Below are positions 60,955 to 64,000 of a DNA stretch of 64,000 nt, in pieces. Source of the DNA: Methylovulum psychrotolerans (lineage in GTDB: Bacteria; Pseudomonadota; Gammaproteobacteria; Methylococcales; Methylomonadaceae); contig NZ_PGFZ01000003.1 in NCBI RefSeq assembly GCF_002923755.1, positions 313,356 to 377,355 of the forward strand. Reading direction: 5' to 3'. Under the pieces are notes generated by a model that saw nothing but the letters and a program-made list of their open reading frames with translations, did no database searches and was not told the DNA's origin. Numbering within the stretch: the stretch's first letter is position 1; every line of letters begins with the position of its first letter. The position numbers and the translations under genes are program-made.

Positions 60955-61846
60955 CCAACGCCGTTTATGTGCTAGATACCAGTTATTTGCTTGAACTCGA
61001 TCATCAAGTTTTTCATAAAGTCACCTCTAAATAGTGGGGAAGATTAGCGGAGAGCTAAGGCTTGTTAAGGTGGGCAACTCCCTCCCCTGATGGGGAGGGT
61101 TGGGGTGGGGAGAATAAAATCAATGACTTATGCTCATGGCTAAGAGATTTTAATCAGACTGTTTTTATTTCGTTTAATGAAAAAAGCCTTATTTAGATTC
61201 TCCCCACCCCATCCCTCTCGGCAACTGCTCCTGCGTTGCTCTACCTCCTGCATCCATGCAGTCGCCCATCAGGGGAGGGGGACGAATTCCATTGCAACTT
61301 TTTGTTTTTACTTAATTAAAATACTAATCCAATATCTAGTGGCTAAGTTGCTTATTCTAATATTAAAAACTTGATGATCGAGTTGAATATTATAAAGTGG
61401 GTAGGCATTACCGAGAGGATGCTCATCGGGAGATATGGCAGCGGTTTAGCACGGCGGTAACCAACCGAAACCGCTTGTATATTCCGGTTCCGGTCATTTT
61501 TGAATTGGCGAACCATATCGCCCATGTAAATGATGGGGGGCAGCGGCAAAAGCTTGCCGTCCAGTTTGTTAATGATGTGCAAAATAGCCTGTCTAACGGT
61601 TCGCCTTTTCAGGTGGTGCCGTGCCAGGATTTTCAATCTATTGAAGACTTGCTGGGCAATTTGCAGCAATTCGCCGCTGAATATGCCGGACAGGGCTTAG
61701 GGTTAACCGATACTTCGGTCTATTTACAGGCACAACAGCTTTATCGGGATTACCAAAAATTTAAAAAGTTTACGGTGCATATTTGGACGCGTGATCAAGC
61801 CTTAAAAGCGCGTGAGCCGGATAAGGAAGAATATCCTTTTGTTTGA
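60945..61846 (+). pseudogene. PIN-domain nuclease gene split by a 387-bp element
   Basis: Codons 1-17 (MPVTNAVYVLDTSYLLE, 60945-60995) open a PIN domain with the first catalytic Asp. Removing 60996-61387 (the element plus one target copy) rejoins the frame as YYKVGRHYREDAHREIW. It then runs through PVPVIFELAN (Glu), LGLTDTSV (Asp) and HIWTRDQALKA (Asp) to 61846, 170 residues in all. All four acidic positions of a PIN ribonuclease survive. As it stands, the first part stops within the element; a fragment could start at GTG 61397 but would lack the first Asp. Confidence 0.85.
60996..61382. mobile_element. Family B inverted-repeat element, 387 bp, in the PIN gene
   Basis: Perfect 18-bp inverted ends, CTCGATCATCAAGTTTTT, lie inside a 5-bp duplication TTGAA (60991-60995 and 61383-61387). 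The outer 80-100 bp on each side match the 205-bp copy at 50807-51011. The centre is longer, with two opposed G/C-rich blocks and a 49-bp module (61216-61264) that also occurs in family A copy 1. It encodes no transposase, so it would need one supplied elsewhere. Confidence 0.9.
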
Positions 61847-61876
61847 GTTAAGGCTATTGTTTCGGATTGCTTAGGT

Positions 61877-62398
61877 TTAATCGCTCCGAGTTGAGAGACC
61901 TGTTTTCACCATCTTAACCAACTCAAACGCCGCGCCGTTTGACAATATATGGCTGTATCTTTTGCATTCAGAAAAACCGCGCTGTCGGTAAAAAGGCTCG
62001 CCTACTAGCGTTGCCGTCAGGTATAGCGTCTTAATGCCGTGACGTGCACAGTCACGCTCGCAGCGGTTAAGGAGCTGGGTGGCGATGCCTTGGCGGGCGA
62101 ACTCAGGATGCACGAAAAAGCTGCGTATTTCTGCCTGTTCTGGGTGGGCACTATCCTGTGCCCAGCCGCCACAGGCAATAATAGCCGTTTCTAGTTTGGC
62201 GACAAAAAAGCGGCCTGTGATGATGAGTTCTTCTAACCCGCCGATGAGTTCCAAAGCCGTTGCAATAACGGGTTTGGGGTAATACGGCGCTTGCAGTGTC
62301 TGGGCGGAGGCGGTCATCAGCGATTGGATGGCAGGGACATCTTGCCAACAGGCGGTATGGATGTTCAGCGTCATAATCCTTGTTTGGCTTTTGGCCAT
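61877..62398 (-). CDS. GNAT-family N-acetyltransferase
   Basis: The product has 173 residues. The acetyl-CoA-binding segment FFVHPEFARQGIATQLLNRCE has the GNAT Q/R-x-x-G-x-G/A pattern, and GEPFYRQRGF is the usual C-terminal strand-helix. An ATG at 62374 (MTLNIHTACW) is an equally plausible start. Substrate unknown. Confidence 0.85.
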   Translation of the reverse strand: MAKSQTRIMTLNIHTACWQDVPAIQSLMTASAQTLQAPYYPKPVIATALELIGGLEELIITGRFFVAKLETAIIACGGWAQDSAHPEQAEIRSFFVHPEFARQGIATQLLNRCERDCARHGIKTLYLTATLVGEPFYRQRGFSECKRYSHILSNGAAFELVKMVKTGLSTRSD

Positions 62399-62419
62399 TA
62401 TTTGCCCATTTTCAAGCCC

Positions 62420-63586
62420 TTACTTAGGAGGTGCCGATGGTATGTCATTAACCGTTGGGTTGGCGGTACTAGGTGTGCGTAAACTTTTAGTCCACTCTTT
62501 AATCCGATCAATTCCCGAATCGAACAGCGAAAAAGCCACTTCGATGCTATAGCCCATCGTTAAGGACATGAGGGTCAGGTTTAAGTTAAAGCCCTGGGTC
62601 TCGTTAGCATCGGCGGAGATGAAGATGCCGCTGATGGCCCCTAACAGGCCGCCCAAGCAAAGGCGCATGGTCATCATGCCGTGCGGCGACGGCGCGTAGC
62701 TGTTAGTGGCCAGTTGGAATAAGGTATGGCGGGTCACATAAGCGGTCGCGCCGATAAAGCCCAGCAATAACGGTAAAACGTATCGGGACAGCACGGTATA
62801 GGTTGCCGAGGCATATTTGCGCTCAAGGGCGACGCAGCGCAGTAAATCGGCATTCTCCAGGTCGATAGTGTCCCGATAACGGGCGCAGCTTTTGAGGGTG
62901 TTGAGCGTTGACTCGCTGAGGGTCAGAAAGCCCAGGCGTTCCAAAGGCATGACCAAATCGCTCAAAGCGTGTGACGCGGCATCAAGCTTTAAGTAAAGCG
63001 TCAAAATTTCGTTGCGTATTTGTAAGTTTTGGTTGGCTGGGGACTGTTCGTTGAGCAAAAGCTCGGCAGTCTTTTGCGCTTTTAGGTCGTCAAGCAATTG
63101 TGAGGAATGGGTCAGGGTTTCAGACAGCAACGCAATGTAACACTGGCTGACGACATAAAAACTGACGAACATCAGCAAACAAAAAGTGATGACACCCAAA
63201 TCTTGTTGGCAACGTTTCACTAACAGGCTTTTGTGTGAATTCAGGCCAAAAAAACGTATAAGCTTTGCCGTTAGGGTTTTTTTCTCGCTGGCAGTGTCCT
63301 CAACGGTAGCCGCCGTATTTTTAAGCCCGTCGGCAATTTGGATGCTCACATCGGTAACGGGGCTGATTAACTGCGACAGTTGCGCATAAACCGTCCACAA
63401 CAAAATTTCCGTCTCGGCGGAAAAGTCTTCATGGCGGGTGTATAGCGACTTAACGCTGCGGTTGATAAGATCCTCGCTCACGGTAATCTGCGGATTGCCA
63501 ATGGCATAGCGTAGCATACGGCCTACCGTTTCTTGGGCTTGGCGGATTCTTGCGGTGTGGTGGTCGGCTTTTAGATAGGCGTTCAT
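62420..63586 (-). CDS. Hypothetical multi-pass membrane protein
   Basis: The product has 388 residues. A soluble N-terminal half (helical, residues 1-125) is followed by a helix at about 130-155 (VITFCLLMFVSFYVVSQCYIAL), a large loop, then three closely spaced hydrophobic segments (YVLPLLLGFIGATAYVT, LCLGGLLGAISGIFI, NLTLMSLTMGYSIEVAFSLF). I do not recognise the family. The C-terminal helices resemble those of several uncharacterised sensor-like proteins. The ORF is intact. Confidence 0.65.
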   Translation of the reverse strand: MNAYLKADHHTARIRQAQETVGRMLRYAIGNPQITVSEDLINRSVKSLYTRHEDFSAETEILLWTVYAQLSQLISPVTDVSIQIADGLKNTAATVEDTASEKKTLTAKLIRFFGLNSHKSLLVKRCQQDLGVITFCLLMFVSFYVVSQCYIALLSETLTHSSQLLDDLKAQKTAELLLNEQSPANQNLQIRNEILTLYLKLDAASHALSDLVMPLERLGFLTLSESTLNTLKSCARYRDTIDLENADLLRCVALERKYASATYTVLSRYVLPLLLGFIGATAYVTRHTLFQLATNSYAPSPHGMMTMRLCLGGLLGAISGIFISADANETQGFNLNLTLMSLTMGYSIEVAFSLFDSGIDRIKEWTKSLRTPSTANPTVNDIPSAPPK

Positions 63587-64000
63587 ACTATTTCGGCAAA
63601 ATGGGGGGGTAGGACGGCCTTAAATAAAAATAGCGCGTATTGTTAGGTGTTGGCGGGCAAACAACACGGTTGCTTGGGGCTGATTTTAAGGGGAGAGAAG
63701 CCGTAAGGAGATAAATCCCCGGCTTTGGCTAGATTATAGGAGGGCTTAAAACACTTTGGTAGTGAATAATTCACATTTTGAAAAATAAATTTGTTAAAAT
63801 TTTAGCTTGCCGCTATTACTTGGCCAGCAAGCCACGGTATTCTTGCGTGACGTGGCCTGTAATGATGAGCGTCCCACACCTGTGAATACTTACCTTTTTA
63901 TCAAAAAGCCTCTTAAGAAATAGGGGAAATCATTCAGGCTACCGCAAGCCCGGTGTTATCAGCCCCGCCAAGCCGACAAAATCCGCCGTTGCTTGATACG
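63587..64000. other. 414-bp terminal region with no supported gene
   Basis: Nothing coding is visible up to the window edge. The part nearest 63586 should include the promoter of the membrane protein gene. AT-rich stretches near 63770-63810 are unremarkable. Confidence 0.5.

Noticed and set aside
61397-61846. A stand-alone short gene beginning at GTG 61397
   Set aside because: It has no ribosome-binding site and is the 3' part of the split PIN gene; removing the element restores a single frame.

Overview
The window comes from a type I (gammaproteobacterial, Methylococcaceae-like) aerobic methanotroph. The decisive evidence is a complete particulate methane monooxygenase operon, pmoC-pmoA-pmoB (33.1-36.1 kb), with sigma70-like promoter boxes upstream and a terminator downstream. 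PmoB keeps the copper ligands His33, His137 and His139, and PmoA has the usual 247 residues. The rest is gammaproteobacterial core: slyD, dksA-gluQ, msbA, ybiT and yheS (ABC-F), tonB-exbB-exbD, gmk, rimO and cobalamin-dependent metH. I cannot name a species from sequence alone.

Layout. 0-1.4 kb: end of a TIR-domain gene and an Rpn-type nuclease gene. 1.9-5.7 kb: a two-gene partner-switching signalling unit (SpoIIE-type phosphatase/kinase plus a STAS protein fused to a periplasmic-binding-protein-like domain). 6.3-10.8 kb: housekeeping (slyD, rhodanese, aminotransferase, dksA, gluQ). 11.0-15.0 kb: accessory island of broken or orphan immunity and toxin-antitoxin-like genes. 15.0-19.7 kb: arsS, an IS4-family element and a TVP38-disulfide reductase fusion. 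19.8-28.9 kb: lipopolysaccharide assembly (two GT9, two GT2, an O-antigen ligase/polymerase, msbA), interrupted by a broken mazF-type toxin and a Uma2 gene. 29.0-30.5 kb: ECF sigma factor with a ChrR-like cupin. 30.8-38.3 kb: ybiT, pmoCAB, yheS. 38.3-40.2 kb: TonB energising complex. 40.4-50.5 kb: mixed metabolic and hypothetical genes ending in gmk-rimO. 50.6-58.8 kb: small proteins, an HTTM-DCC fusion and metH. 58.8-61.8 kb: orphan HicB and UPF0175 antitoxins and an AAA ATPase/PIN gene pair whose PIN gene is split. 61.9-63.6 kb: a GNAT acetyltransferase and a membrane protein.

The most distinctive theme is small non-autonomous mobile DNA that has silenced the effector partner of several toxin-antitoxin or defence-like pairs while leaving the other partner intact. 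A 254-bp element with no coding capacity of its own and no visible target duplication sits precisely in both a SUKH-type gene and a MazF/PemK toxin gene, in the same orientation and codon phase. A 387-bp inverted-repeat element with a 5-bp target duplication splits a PIN gene that overlaps an AAA ATPase gene; a 205-bp relative lies at 50.8 kb. A third GC-rich repeat family (five copies) truncates a vapC-like gene, and one copy is itself split by the IS4-family element with an 11-bp duplication. A module of about 50 bp occurs at the same internal point in two otherwise different repeat families.
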